A stretch of 64,000 bases of DNA from JANQHS01 sp965267505 (lineage in GTDB: Bacteria > Bacteroidota > Bacteroidia > Cytophagales > CCMP332). The stretch spans positions 248,001 to 312,000 of the forward strand of contig OZ254081.1 in the NCBI GenBank assembly GCA_965267505.1. Direction: 5' to 3'. A program made the position numbers and the translations under genes. The notes under the pieces were generated by a model. That model was given only the letters and a program-made list of their open reading frames with translations, was not told the DNA's origin and ran no database searches. This document shows, piece by piece, positions 37,511 to 45,679 of the stretch (positions are counted from its first letter, which is position 1; each line of letters opens with the position of its first letter).

Positions 37511-39048
37511 AGCTGGATGGTGGTTTCCATATTTTCAATGACCCTTAGATTTAGTTGGAATAAGGTATCATCAACATCTTTGGAATAAGAAGCCCCGGCA
37601 ACGTATTGGGCTTTCCAAGCTGAATTTTCCCATTTGAAGGCTTTGGGACTTTTGACTAGTCCCTTTAACCAGGTCAATTCATCTTCTCTAAGCCAGCCTG
37701 AAAAGTAATTCCTGTTTTCCTGTAGTTCCACACTTTGCATTGCCATTGTACCGTCTTTGGCTGTGACTGTATCATCTTGGAAAACTTCAAATCCATTCAC
37801 ATTTCTTGATGGACTGGTAGAATTCAACCCTGTGAAATGCGCTAATTCATAAACCCCGAATTCATTAAGGAAGGCAAAGGTTGTATCAACGAAAGCTTCA
37901 TCTTCAAGCAGGAAGGTTTTGGTTTCGCTTAGATCATTCCATCCAGCAGAAAGAAGGTCCTGCTGCAATGTGACTTCCACTTTGTAGACATCAGAAGAAA
38001 AGTCGGCAGGATCAAAAGAAACCCAGTAGTGCCCAGCACCAGAATCATTGGAATTGTCATAAACTGCCGTGTAGGAAGTGGTGAGGGATGTTCCGCTTTT
38101 ATCGTATTCTTCATATTTCACCCGCCATTCTACTTCGGTGGGTGTTGAGCTTCCTTCCCTTCCAAGGAAGTTAAGAATGATGCTTTGTCCGGAATACATC
38201 CTGTTTACTGAAGGCATTGATGAAAGCCATTTTATGGTTGTATGGGTTGGATAATCCCAATATTCATCAAAGGAACTTTCGTTGTATCGCTGAAAAGCTG
38301 TAGGGAAATAGCCATAAACAGAAGAAGTGATGTCTTCCTGTCTTGTGGTTACGCTATCCCCGTAGATCTGTCCTGAAATCAGGTAAAAAGACGGAATGTA
38401 AGCTTGAAAGTTAATGGCATTCCCCCCAAGTGTGGGAATTGAATTGTTGTTGATGTGGGCAAAGTTTTGACTTCTTAAAATCCCTGAAACATCGAATTTG
38501 TATTCATTATCATCATTGAACCTTCGAATTAGTTCGGTGATGTAGGTTCCCCCTGTAGCTGAATTGGATCCAATTATCTTGAAGCCTGAAGTAAGACCAT
38601 AAACCTGGGAATAAATTGAATAATCCTCGTATTCATCACCATAGTCCTGCCCTACACCGCTAACTGTGGTGATCGATCCTGAATCGCTTGTTAAGGTGAA
38701 ATCGTAAACAGCCCCGTAATTGATTGCTTCGAATTCAATATTACTTCCATTGATAGCTGCTACATGATGATTAGAAGCTTCAATGTTGTCATTGAAAATG
38801 TCTACTAATTCCTGATTGGAAGTGAATTCTAATTCTGTACTTCTGGTAGCTGCTTTTTCCCAGGTATAGGTGATGTTCCCGAAGGTGAAGGTTACTTCAT
38901 CGCCATTAGAAAAAGATGGGCTGGTGATGGTTTTCTTGGCTTTGGCTGCTGTCCCCGGTGAAGCTGCATTGAACTCAAACCAACAGGGATTGTAAATGGG
39001 GTTGATGGTTTCCGGGTTGCTACCTTCTGTAATTGCTGTAATCGCCAT
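37507..39048 (-). CDS. tail protein, distal-tail or receptor-binding candidate
   Basis: 513 residues, Ser/Thr/Asn/Tyr-rich, beta-strand pattern throughout, no membrane segment. N-terminal PIYNPCWFEFNA and C-terminal FSGWLREDELTWLKGLVKSP segments recur in this gene order in Bacteroidota phages. It overlaps the next tail gene by four bases and begins 6 bases after a phage promoter motif. Confidence 0.6.
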   Translation of the reverse strand: MAITAITEGSNPETINPIYNPCWFEFNAASPGTAAKAKKTITSPSFSNGDEVTFTFGNITYTWEKAATRSTELEFTSNQELVDIFNDNIEASNHHVAAINGSNIEFEAINYGAVYDFTLTSDSGSITTVSGVGQDYGDEYEDYSIYSQVYGLTSGFKIIGSNSATGGTYITELIRRFNDDNEYKFDVSGILRSQNFAHINNNSIPTLGGNAINFQAYIPSFYLISGQIYGDSVTTRQEDITSSVYGYFPTAFQRYNESSFDEYWDYPTHTTIKWLSSMPSVNRMYSGQSIILNFLGREGSSTPTEVEWRVKYEEYDKSGTSLTTSYTAVYDNSNDSGAGHYWVSFDPADFSSDVYKVEVTLQQDLLSAGWNDLSETKTFLLEDEAFVDTTFAFLNEFGVYELAHFTGLNSTSPSRNVNGFEVFQDDTVTAKDGTMAMQSVELQENRNYFSGWLREDELTWLKGLVKSPKAFKWENSAWKAQYVAGASYSKDVDDTLFQLNLRVIENMETTIQL

Positions 39049-39054
39049 ACCCTA

Positions 39055-39081
39055 AAAACAAAAAGGGCATGGAATTACTTG
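39055..39081 (-). promoter_or_regulatory. phage late-promoter motif, copy 5
   Basis: Minus strand: CAAGTAA, 13 bases, TTGTTTT, 6 bases to ATG 39048. No hairpin is evident here. Confidence 0.6.
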
Positions 39082-39149
39082 AAGGGGAAGGATTATTGAC
39101 TAATTGGCAATAATACCCGTTGTATCAGGTGAATTACTATCTAATTCCA

Positions 39150-39302
39150 TTATTTATCGGGCAACTTAAGTGCCTTCATGGTAGTCTTTTTAATGGCTTC
39201 AAGTTTTTCAGGACCCATCAATGTGTTATCAAAGGAAATATCTAAGATCTCACCTAAAGCTTTTAGTAATTCAGCGTTTTGTTTTTCAAGATTGTCACTC
39301 AT
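39150..39302 (-). CDS. small acidic helical protein
   Basis: 50 residues (MSDNLEKQNAELLKALGEIL at the start), start overlapping the previous stop as TGATG and stop overlapping a 16-codon frame as TAATG. Helical, possibly a coiled-coil partner in tail assembly. Too short for reliable family calls. Confidence 0.5.
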   Translation of the reverse strand: MSDNLEKQNAELLKALGEILDISFDNTLMGPEKLEAIKKTTMKALKLPDK

Positions 39303-39565
39303 CATTCTTTCTCTATGTCCTTTTCATCAAAAGATGCAAAAACAAATTCCTCCCAAAGTTCATTGGGCCACCTATGAATCCATCGGTATAGCCATTGATC
39401 GTAATAAACATCAAACCAAAGAAGCTTTTCAGGTTGTACTTCCATTGGTTCGTGTGCTTCGCATAGCCATACCATTCCATCGGAGTCACGGAACCAGATC
39501 ATTTCCCCTTCTCTTCCTCCAAAGATCCTAATGTTAATTTCCCCTTCTTGGATGTAGGCTTTCAC
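39302..39565 (-). CDS. small acidic, Trp-rich protein
   Basis: 87 residues, with an unusually high Trp/Asp/Glu content (DQWLYRWIHRWPNELWEEF). No family recognised. Coupled at both ends, four bases upstream and one base downstream. Position just before the tail genes suggests a late role. Confidence 0.55.
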   Translation of the reverse strand: MKAYIQEGEINIRIFGGREGEMIWFRDSDGMVWLCEAHEPMEVQPEKLLWFDVYYDQWLYRWIHRWPNELWEEFVFASFDEKDIEKE

Positions 39566-39807
39566 TCAATAACAAATTTATCAAGTGGGGCTAAAACATC
39601 TGTTTCAACAGGCACGCCAAACAAACTCTTTTCAGGGGTTCCGTAAACCATCTTTTTTCCCAAACCCAACTTCTCATCCTCCTGCCTTAGTTTGTTTACT
39701 AAGAATCTCCAATCGGCTTTATTGATTGTGATTTTGGTTGCCTCCTTACCTGTGGATTCCCTAAAAAGGTTTATTGCTTCTTTTATATTGTTGAGTTCCT
39801 TTTCCAT
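39562..39807 (-). CDS. small phage protein of unknown function
   Basis: 81 residues from ATG 39807 (a GTG directly before it is also possible). N-terminal helix, then KKMVYGTPEKSLFGVPVETD, similar in style to short capsid-tail region proteins. It overlaps the next gene by four bases. Confidence 0.5.
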   Translation of the reverse strand: MEKELNNIKEAINLFRESTGKEATKITINKADWRFLVNKLRQEDEKLGLGKKMVYGTPEKSLFGVPVETDVLAPLDKFVIE

Positions 39808-39869
39808 CACCCCCTAATTTACAACTATCCAAAACACATTCCTTCCGTTTTAAACATTTCTCCTATTCA

Positions 39870-39888
39870 GATTTGATTCTATCAAATC
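39870..39888. promoter_or_regulatory. operator-like palindrome before yedK
   Basis: GATTTGAT and ATCAAATC form a perfect 8-bp inverted repeat around TCT, 19 bases before the yedK-like ATG. A repressor site controlling this plus-strand gene is likely. Confidence 0.45.
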
Positions 39889-39907
39889 ATAGTCTTAACC
39901 TTAATCT

Positions 39908-40765
39908 ATGTGCGGTAGATATGTAGTTTCCTCTTCCATTGGAGTCCTTGAAAAGAAGTTTAATACTGTAGCTGATTTCTCTTCTTTCAAGCCCAACTAC
40001 AATCTAGCACCTGGTGATTTTGGCCCTGTAATAACCTCAGAAGATCCTATCAAACTTCAGTTATTCAGGTTTGGTTACACCCCCTCCTGGAATGAAAGCA
40101 TGTTTGTAATCAATGCAAGGGGTGAAAACCTTCTAACCAAACGCATGTGGAAAGCCCCTTACACTTTAAGAAGGTGTTTAGTATTTGCCAATGCCTTTAT
40201 GGAAGGGTCTGAGAAGGAAAAACTAAGCAAACCCTACCTAGTGTATATGAGGGACAAAAAGCCCTTTTGCATGGCCGGACTTTATAGCATGGGAATAGAT
40301 AAAATCACAGGCGCAGAATTCGGAAACTTTGCCATTATCACAACAGCACCTAATAAGCTACACAAAAGGATAGGTCACCATCGAAGCCCGGTTATTTTGG
40401 ATAAGGGAGCAGCGGAGCAATGGATTAATGAAAGAACCAGGTTAGCAGACCTAACCCCCTGGATAAGACCTTATGAATCCATGAAAATGAACGCCCATCC
40501 CATCACGCCTAAGATTAGAAGTCCCAAACCGGTTCCTATTGATTATTTGAAACCAATTGGTGATCGGGTGTTCCATGAGTTTGAGGAAGGTTATTACCGC
40601 ACAGAGTTATTGAGATCAGGGAGAACCAGCTCAAGCCAAAGGAGAATGATGGGCGAGGATGCAGACTTAAGTGCCAGAAGAGATCTAAGACAAGAGCTTC
40701 TAACACGACTTGATGAGGAGATAGAAAGCCAAACAGATTATCCTAATGAAAATAAAGTTTTTTAA
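39908..40765 (+). CDS. SOS-response-associated peptidase family protein (YedK/HMCES)
   Basis: 285 residues of the SRAP family, which covalently caps abasic sites in single-stranded DNA through its N-terminal cysteine. The catalytic C2 follows the start Met directly. N32 (YNLAP), E99 (FANAFMEGS) and H157 (GHHRSPVIL) occupy the usual active-site places, although the common GFYEW segment reads AFMEGS here. A basic C-terminal tail follows. It runs opposite to the late genes with its own operator-like palindrome, so it is probably a lysogen or damage-time gene protecting phage DNA. Confidence 0.88.
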   Translation: MCGRYVVSSSIGVLEKKFNTVADFSSFKPNYNLAPGDFGPVITSEDPIKLQLFRFGYTPSWNESMFVINARGENLLTKRMWKAPYTLRRCLVFANAFMEGSEKEKLSKPYLVYMRDKKPFCMAGLYSMGIDKITGAEFGNFAIITTAPNKLHKRIGHHRSPVILDKGAAEQWINERTRLADLTPWIRPYESMKMNAHPITPKIRSPKPVPIDYLKPIGDRVFHEFEEGYYRTELLRSGRTSSSQRRMMGEDADLSARRDLRQELLTRLDEEIESQTDYPNENKVF

Positions 40766-40767
40766 CA

Positions 40768-40802
40768 AAAACTTAAATTTCAAACCCTGAGTTTTAAGTT
40801 TT
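40768..40802. terminator. bidirectional terminator
   Basis: AAAACTTAAA and TTTAAGTTTT form a 10-bp inverted repeat between convergent genes, with T-rich sequence on both sides. A second copy of AAAACTTAAATTTCAA follows at about 40808. Confidence 0.6.
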
Positions 40803-40824
40803 TTGGCGAAAACTTAAATTTCAA

Positions 40825-41334
40825 CTACTTTTTATTAAACCAAGAGTCTAAATCTTGAGTTAAAACATTCATGATGTTCCTGCTCACGTCCCTACTTTTC
40901 AAGTAATTATCTGCTGCCTTTATTGCCGGTAGAATGAAGTTCCTTTTCTTGATCCCCTTTCTCTTAATACTTGCCTGAATCACAAATGCCAAGGAACGGG
41001 TTGAGATGAATCTTCCTTTCTTACTTCTTCCCTGAAGCCTGTTTTCCCTTATCCACTTCATCAATACATCAATGGGAACCCCCCTTGCCCCCCTTCTTCT
41101 TCCGGAATCCAGGAACTGCCCGTAGAAGTTCATGCTCAAGGTAATCTTCTTTACATCAAATGTACCGTTGGGCATTCTTCCCTGTTGAACCTTCGCCTGA
41201 AAGGATCTAATTAGCTTGGAATCTTTTTTTAAGGGGTGAGGTCTGAAGTTGGTTAAGATACCTGTCATAGTATCAAAAGCCACATCAGCAGCCTCTTCAA
41301 AGATGGGCTGGAGCTTTTTCTTAGGTAGCCCCAT
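40825..41334 (-). CDS. head-tail connector protein, HK97 gp10-like
   Basis: 169 residues. The central GQFLDSGRRRGARGVPIDVL, and then a STRSLAFVIQASIKRKG helix and the RNFILPAIK segment, follow the gp10-like tail-completion pattern (a compact beta domain with a Gly/Arg loop). Very basic. It overlaps the upstream gene by one base. Its place among tail-terminator and tail genes supports the call. Confidence 0.65.
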   Translation of the reverse strand: MGLPKKKLQPIFEEAADVAFDTMTGILTNFRPHPLKKDSKLIRSFQAKVQQGRMPNGTFDVKKITLSMNFYGQFLDSGRRRGARGVPIDVLMKWIRENRLQGRSKKGRFISTRSLAFVIQASIKRKGIKKRNFILPAIKAADNYLKSRDVSRNIMNVLTQDLDSWFNKK

Positions 41335-41657
41335 TAGAGCTTCATCGCCTCTTTGTATTGGGCTTTTGAAACTTCAAACTTCCTTTCAGGGTCATAAGCT
41401 GGAAGCTCTGTGATTCTGTCTTTTAGCATCTTCCATGCGTAAGTGCTGGATAAATCCCTTTTTATATAGGGCAGCTTTACAAGCCATTTCCCGGCAAAAT
41501 TAGCTCTGGGAGAATCAATGGGTATTTGTTTTGCGTAAGCCCATCTGGAAGCATTGTATCTTGGAACAATCTTCTTCATCAATTCATTGATTTTGTCCTG
41601 CCCTGCTTCTGCCTGTTTCCGGGTATCGAATAAATAGAAATGAACCTTATCTGCCAT
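41334..41657 (-). CDS. small connector-region protein
   Basis: 107 residues, basic, no recognised family. It has repeated aromatic and basic patches (PRYNASRWAYAKQIPIDSPR). It lies between the LamG-like and gp10-like genes and is coupled to the latter, so it is probably a tail or connector part. Confidence 0.55.
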   Translation of the reverse strand: MADKVHFYLFDTRKQAEAGQDKINELMKKIVPRYNASRWAYAKQIPIDSPRANFAGKWLVKLPYIKRDLSSTYAWKMLKDRITELPAYDPERKFEVSKAQYKEAMKL

Positions 41658-41658
41658 C

Positions 41659-42471
41659 TTATTTGGTGTTAAAGAATGTATTTAAGGAAACAGCCTCCTC
41701 TGCTGTTACTGGCCTGTTGGTTACAACAACTTGCATAAGGTCATGGGCGGTATAGGCTGTTGTTAGCTGCATATATTTTCCAGTTGCAAAAGCAGTTGCA
41801 CCCGGCATACCTGAAAAGAAGTCTCCTGTATCAGTTCCGACAGGCGTGTCCTGATTGGAGACAACCCCATTCCTATACAGAGTTGTGCTTACTCCTCCAG
41901 AAACAGAAAAACCCACTTGATGCTCTCCTGTAGCAATGGTATCTGTTTCTCTTTTTCTATAACCTGTTCCAGAAGATGGATCTATTAAAACCCACATTTG
42001 ATCTGTATAAACAGAGCCATCATATAAAAAATGAATCCTTTGAGAGTTTACAGGTTCGGCTCCAATCGAGAATGGAAGAGCGTCAACAGATGTTGTGATT
42101 CCCATTTTCACAAATACAGCCCCCTCGGTAAGGGCTACAAAATCTGCAATGTCTGCTGTGTTTTTTAATGACTCATCAACCCCATCAAAGCTAATTTTTC
42201 TAACTCCATCCCACAAAGGTTGCTCAGAGCCTAAAGCTTGAGGCCAACTGTAAGCGTTTGAGCTTTTATCTACCCAGTCAGAAACATTGTTTGATCCATC
42301 ATAAGTAAGAGTGCTTGAATCTGAGGCATCCCACCATGCGTGAAGGGCAGAGCCGAATAATTCTGTCGGATCTTGAACTGCATTTGCCCCTCCCCATCGC
42401 TTTCCATATTGCCAACGGTGTTTCTTGGACTGAATACCAAAGTAGAACTCGTCTTTTCTTTTCTTAGCCAT
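41659..42471 (-). CDS. virion protein with LamG/concanavalin-like domain
   Basis: 270 residues from ATG 42471, which overlaps the upstream stop as TAATG. After a basic N-terminal 35 residues there is a jelly-roll lectin pattern: ALHAWWDASDSST, VSDWVDKS, then WDGVRKISFDGVDESL and a late VVVTNRPVTAEEA strand-helix. Such domains bind sugars and are used by phages for host adsorption. It may be an adsorption or decoration protein. Confidence 0.68.
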   Translation of the reverse strand: MAKKRKDEFYFGIQSKKHRWQYGKRWGGANAVQDPTELFGSALHAWWDASDSSTLTYDGSNNVSDWVDKSSNAYSWPQALGSEQPLWDGVRKISFDGVDESLKNTADIADFVALTEGAVFVKMGITTSVDALPFSIGAEPVNSQRIHFLYDGSVYTDQMWVLIDPSSGTGYRKRETDTIATGEHQVGFSVSGGVSTTLYRNGVVSNQDTPVGTDTGDFFSGMPGATAFATGKYMQLTTAYTAHDLMQVVVTNRPVTAEEAVSLNTFFNTK

Positions 42472-42932
42472 TAGCTGAATTGATCTGATATGTTTAAGTC
42501 GCAATTTGCAGGAGTGGTAACGGTTAGTTCTCCACTCCATCCTACGGCATAATCAGGGGTTTCTTCCTGCATTGCTGTAACTGAATATGTTCCTATGTAT
42601 ATGTCATTGTTGGTGTCCTCCAGCCTTTGGAATATCGCATCGATAATGGTTTCGATCTTGGCCTGAAGGTTAATCCTGTTTAGCGGATCTGTTGAATCCG
42701 CCGTAGCCTCCCCATGTTCCCTGTCAAATACATAGAATTGCAGGGTATACATATTGAATCTCCTATCTTCTGAGGTTTCCTTACTTACCTCACTTGCATC
42801 TACAAGGAAAAGGGGAAAGACATTCTCCCCTAAATCGTTATAGTCGAGCCTTGGAACCCATTTTGCAGTTTTGATTCCTATGTGGGCAGAGGCAACAGTT
42901 AGAAGGGCATCGGTAAGCTCTTTAATGTCCAT
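42471..42932 (-). CDS. tail completion or terminator protein (Gp17-like)
   Basis: 153 residues with an alpha/beta layout (short N-terminal helix, a RRFNMYTLQFYVFD strand, a DPLNRINLQAKIETIIDAIFQRL helix and late strands) similar to small tail-terminator proteins. It starts just after a TTGTTTT motif and is coupled to the LamG-like gene. Confidence 0.55.
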   Translation of the reverse strand: MDIKELTDALLTVASAHIGIKTAKWVPRLDYNDLGENVFPLFLVDASEVSKETSEDRRFNMYTLQFYVFDREHGEATADSTDPLNRINLQAKIETIIDAIFQRLEDTNNDIYIGTYSVTAMQEETPDYAVGWSGELTVTTPANCDLNISDQFS

Positions 42933-42938
42933 ACCCTT

Positions 42939-42970
42939 AAAACAAAAAACCCCTCAAAATATTTAAGGGG
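42939..42970 (-). promoter_or_regulatory. half phage motif plus hairpin before 42932 gene
   Basis: TTGTTTT stands 6 bases before the ATG as in the full motifs, but no CAAGTAA is found 13 bases upstream. CCCCT/AGGGG (42950-42970) forms a hairpin with T runs on both sides, so this stretch is at least a terminator for the SSB operon. Confidence 0.4.
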
Positions 42971-43031
42971 CTTTTTAGTAAAAAAAACATTATGCAAAGA
43001 AACTTACTCTACTTCCACTAGGTCAAATCTT

Positions 43032-43457
43032 CTAAAATGGTAAGCCATCTTCTGGCTCATCTTTCGCCTCCACTCCTTCTCCGTTGGAGGCTTGGGACTG
43101 TGGGGATCTTTGCTTTTCCGCTTCACTATTTCCTCCAAGCAAGTTCATTGATTGAACCCTGATCTTGGTTTTATATCTTTTTTCCCCTTGTTCGGTTTCC
43201 CAGGATTCTGTTTTCATCTTTCCTTCGACATAAAGCTTCGTGCCTTTATGAACCCATTGCTCCACTACGTTTGCTAATCCTCCCCAAAATTCTAGGTTCG
43301 CCCATTCTGTGGCCTCTTTCTTATTACCCTGCTTGTCCTTCCAGACCTCTGTTACCGCAAGGCTGGTTGAAGCTACTTTATCTCCGTTTTTAGTTTCTTT
43401 CACTTCAGGATCTTTCCCTGTGTTCCCGATTAATATCACTTTATTTATTCCACTCAT
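43032..43457 (-). CDS. ssb: single-stranded DNA-binding protein
   Basis: 141 residues. An OB fold from about 4 to 108 (NKVILIGNTGKDPEVK, then ATEWANLEFWGGLANVVEQW and KLYVEGKM) and a flexible tail ending EPEDGLPF, a variant of the acidic DDDLPF tip that recruits partners. It protects ssDNA in phage replication and recombination. It is placed among the late genes rather than beside the Rad52-like gene. Confidence 0.93.
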   Translation of the reverse strand: MSGINKVILIGNTGKDPEVKETKNGDKVASTSLAVTEVWKDKQGNKKEATEWANLEFWGGLANVVEQWVHKGTKLYVEGKMKTESWETEQGEKRYKTKIRVQSMNLLGGNSEAEKQRSPQSQASNGEGVEAKDEPEDGLPF

Positions 43458-43488
43458 AATTCAACTGTTTACTTTTTTCTTTACCCTT

Positions 43489-43596
43489 TTAGCAGCCACC
43501 TGCAAACATGATTGTTAGCAATATTGCTATGACAAATGCTGCTCCAACAATTATTAGGGGGTTCGGATGTTCATCGTCTATTCTGTATTTAGTCAT
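43489..43596 (-). CDS. 35-residue single-TM protein
   Basis: A short polar N-terminus, one TM segment (about 14-33) and a terminal GGC. Its start overlaps the previous stop as TGATG. The coupling supports translation; the role is unknown. Confidence 0.45.
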   Translation of the reverse strand: MTKYRIDDEHPNPLIIVGAAFVIAILLTIMFAGGC

Positions 43597-43895
43597 CACT
43601 TCTTCATTTGTCTATCTCTTTCCTTTTGATCTTCTGCCTCTGCAATCCCTTTGTGTATGTGGTAATTGATGTTGAATACCACCTGGGTCATGGAGCTGTT
43701 TAGGTAATATATAAAACCCTCCAATCTCCCCTCAACAATTCCCATGATTGCATGATAGGTTCCATACTCCTCCGCTAATCTTTTTTGTCCTTCAGAAGCT
43801 TCATCTGAGCCTCCTTCATGGCTTCCATAAACTGCTTTAAACCTTTCTCTGAATTTTTCATATTGGTCAAAAAAAAAGCGTGACGTGGCCACCAT
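43596..43895 (-). CDS. tail-chaperone extension, probably made by -1 frameshift
   Basis: The frame runs 99 codons but its first 40 codons lie entirely inside the upstream gene. It is offset by -1, and both frames share the sequence CAAAAAAG just before the upstream stop. This is the arrangement of phage lambda G/GT-type tail assembly chaperones, where the longer product is made by -1 slipping. The unique part (about residues 40-99) is acidic and helical with IYYLNSSMTQVVFNI near its centre. No good internal start exists before residue 50. Independent initiation cannot be excluded. Confidence 0.5.
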   Translation of the reverse strand: MVATSRFFFDQYEKFRERFKAVYGSHEGGSDEASEGQKRLAEEYGTYHAIMGIVEGRLEGFIYYLNSSMTQVVFNINYHIHKGIAEAEDQKERDRQMKK

Positions 43896-44416
43896 TTATC
43901 CATTGGAAGCTTCTTGAAATGTTCTACCCTTTCATCCCTTACATTCTCAGAAAACTCTAAGTCATAAACCTCCCCAGCTTTCCTCCAGAAGATGGCAGCT
44001 ATGTAGGGTTCTGCTTCCCACATGTTGCCGTTCTTTTGGGCTGTTTTAATAGCTTGTTCCAAATCAGAAAGCCCAATGTATTTTGTACTGTCATCATCAA
44101 AAGTTCGCGGGAAGTTGTATTTAACCCCCTCAAATGTGAAGTCCGGGCTTTCATTTTTCTTTGGTGGTTGGGTGATGTATTGTAACTCTGACTTGACCAT
44201 TTCCATAAGATCTGCACCACTATCCCAAAAGTAGGCTTCTGGAATCCCGGTCATGAGGTTGGCTATCTTCACCCACATCTTTGCCTCCCCTTCTTTGAAT
44301 TTTGAAATAGCACCCTGGATCTTAATGTAGTGTCCCAAGGTCATTTCTTTCCAGTTCTTTGGGAATTGATATTCTTTCCCTTCTATTTCAAGCTTACCTG
44401 TCATCCTTCTTTTCAC
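43775..44416 (-). CDS. putative tail assembly chaperone
   Basis: 213 residues with repeated FxFExxxYxFP segments (residues about 8-20 and 95-105) and a C-terminal helical part ending in lysines and KKD. Its stop is read just after CAAAAAAG, where a -1 shift enters the next frame. Such proteins bind the tape measure during tail assembly; here the tape measure is 9 kb downstream, so the function is tentative. Confidence 0.5.
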   Translation of the reverse strand: MKRRMTGKLEIEGKEYQFPKNWKEMTLGHYIKIQGAISKFKEGEAKMWVKIANLMTGIPEAYFWDSGADLMEMVKSELQYITQPPKKNESPDFTFEGVKYNFPRTFDDDSTKYIGLSDLEQAIKTAQKNGNMWEAEPYIAAIFWRKAGEVYDLEFSENVRDERVEHFKKLPMDKWWPRHAFFLTNMKNSEKGLKQFMEAMKEAQMKLLKDKKD

Positions 44417-44673
44417 TTCATTTCATCAATGAGGGATAGGATTATATTGTAAGCATCGCTTTTAGCTAACTGTTGTTGCCTTCCTCTTGGTCCTAAAACA
44501 CCTAATCTATTTGCGTTTTTTAGTAGTTCCTCAACCTTCTTTTTCAGTTCGGTTAGTTGGTGGTTGCCAAAACCATCCATTAGCTTTTCAACTCTTTCTT
44601 TTGAGATATAAGGGTTGTTAGTCCCAAAAACATAGAACTCCCTCTTGTCTTTTAAATATTCCTCTGCTTTCAT
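44413..44673 (-). CDS. small helical protein
   Basis: 86 residues, Lys/Glu rich, with a GVLGPRGRQQQLAK loop between helices. Four-base overlap with both neighbours. No family recognised. Confidence 0.55.
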   Translation of the reverse strand: MKAEEYLKDKREFYVFGTNNPYISKERVEKLMDGFGNHQLTELKKKVEELLKNANRLGVLGPRGRQQQLAKSDAYNIILSLIDEMK

Positions 44674-45104
44674 TTCTCTTCTTTTTGGGTTAGGTGTTGC
44701 TCAATGGTCATTATTAATGCTTTTAATTGAAGATGATTTCCGTTTTTTTCTCTTTCAATTAAATTCAATAAAGATTCAATTTTCTCCCTTTCCTCCCCCA
44801 ACTGCCTTTTGAGTTGTTGGATTTCTTCAAACACTAGGTCAAGTCTATCCCCAATCCTACAACCAGCTTTTGAGTGTTCACCATTTGGTGCCCTCTCAAT
44901 TCCTGCTTCGTCCAATCTCGTATGAACGTAGGTTTTGAAGTTCTCCTGCTCCCCGATAACGGTTAGGAGTTTGTCGATGAAATCATCTAATTTTTTCACC
45001 CCTTTAGTATCTATGTTTGCTATCTCCATTCCTTTGGGCTGACCTATAACGACTACATACTCAACCTTCGGCCTTTCAGCCCTTAGTTTATCTGATTGGG
45101 TCAT
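44670..45104 (-). CDS. coiled-coil protein
   Basis: 144 residues. The second half (from about 85) is a heptad-rich coiled coil (DLVFEEIQQLKRQLGEER). The first half has a VEYVVVIGQPKGM strand. Function unknown; it belongs to the same operon of small genes between TerL and the tail chaperone. Confidence 0.55.
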   Translation of the reverse strand: MTQSDKLRAERPKVEYVVVIGQPKGMEIANIDTKGVKKLDDFIDKLLTVIGEQENFKTYVHTRLDEAGIERAPNGEHSKAGCRIGDRLDLVFEEIQQLKRQLGEEREKIESLLNLIEREKNGNHLQLKALIMTIEQHLTQKEEK

Positions 45105-45106
45105 GG

Positions 45107-45271
45107 TTATAGTGCTTTTAATAGTTTATCAACCTCCATTTGAACCAAGTTTATGTTGGTTTTTAAACAGGAAATCTTATCCCCTAAATGTCCTCGGCTG
45201 CTAATTGCTACATGCCTGATAGAATCAGATATGGAAACAAGTCTATTTTCTGTGGTTTTATCTAGTTTCAT
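45107..45271 (-). CDS. 54-residue helical protein
   Basis: Reads from ATG 45271 to a TAA three bases before the next ATG. Start overlaps the previous gene by 14 bases. A short Ser-rich N-terminal helix and a C-terminal leucine-rich helix (LVQMEVDKLLKAL). Supported by tight packing only. Confidence 0.45.
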   Translation of the reverse strand: MKLDKTTENRLVSISDSIRHVAISSRGHLGDKISCLKTNINLVQMEVDKLLKAL

Positions 45272-45545
45272 CTTCGCTGTTTTTGTAGTCTTGGAAGGCT
45301 TTTTTCATTTCCTTTTGCTCTGCCTCACTCCACTTTAAATCAACAGGATAAGCCTTGTTGTATCCTCTGAAGAAAGCTTCCTCCTCCCTTTCTGATAGGA
45401 GGGGTTTAACATCCTTTAGCCCTTGAGCTAAAATCACATCTGGGTCATCTTGCTTTTCTGGATTCAGCTCATTCATAGCCGATTCCATTTCGCTAAATAT
45501 TTCCTCAATCTTTTGCTGTGGGTTCATTTGCTTACTCTTTCCCAT
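45258..45545 (-). CDS. acidic helical protein
   Basis: 95 residues, rich in Glu, Gln and Lys, mostly helix. It contains REEEAFFRGYNKAYPVDLKW near the middle. No family recognised. Overlaps both neighbours. Confidence 0.5.
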   Translation of the reverse strand: MGKSKQMNPQQKIEEIFSEMESAMNELNPEKQDDPDVILAQGLKDVKPLLSEREEEAFFRGYNKAYPVDLKWSEAEQKEMKKAFQDYKNSEDETR

Positions 45546-45679
45546 AATTCAATTATTACGGTTGTCAATTCATTTGTAATAGCCACACCGCAAATAATTA
45601 AATCAAAGCCCTTGCTGTACTTGTTTAATTCAGCCTCGACCTCTTTTGCGGTTCCTATTATTACCTTATATATTTTCAT
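45524..45679 (-). CDS. 51-residue alpha/beta protein
   Basis: From ATG 45679 the frame encodes MKIYKVIIGTAKEVEAELN and then FDLIICGVAITNELTTVII, a beta-alpha-beta pattern, before a stop at 45524. Its start overlaps the upstream stop by four bases and its end overlaps the next gene by 22. The pattern and coupling make it more convincing than its length suggests. Confidence 0.5.
   Translation of the reverse strand: MKIYKVIIGTAKEVEAELNKYSKGFDLIICGVAITNELTTVIIELWERVSK

Noticed and set aside
40825..41334. Small basic protein considered as an HNH or homing endonuclease
   Set aside because: No paired His/Asn or Cys motifs; the fold pattern matches a gp10-like connector.
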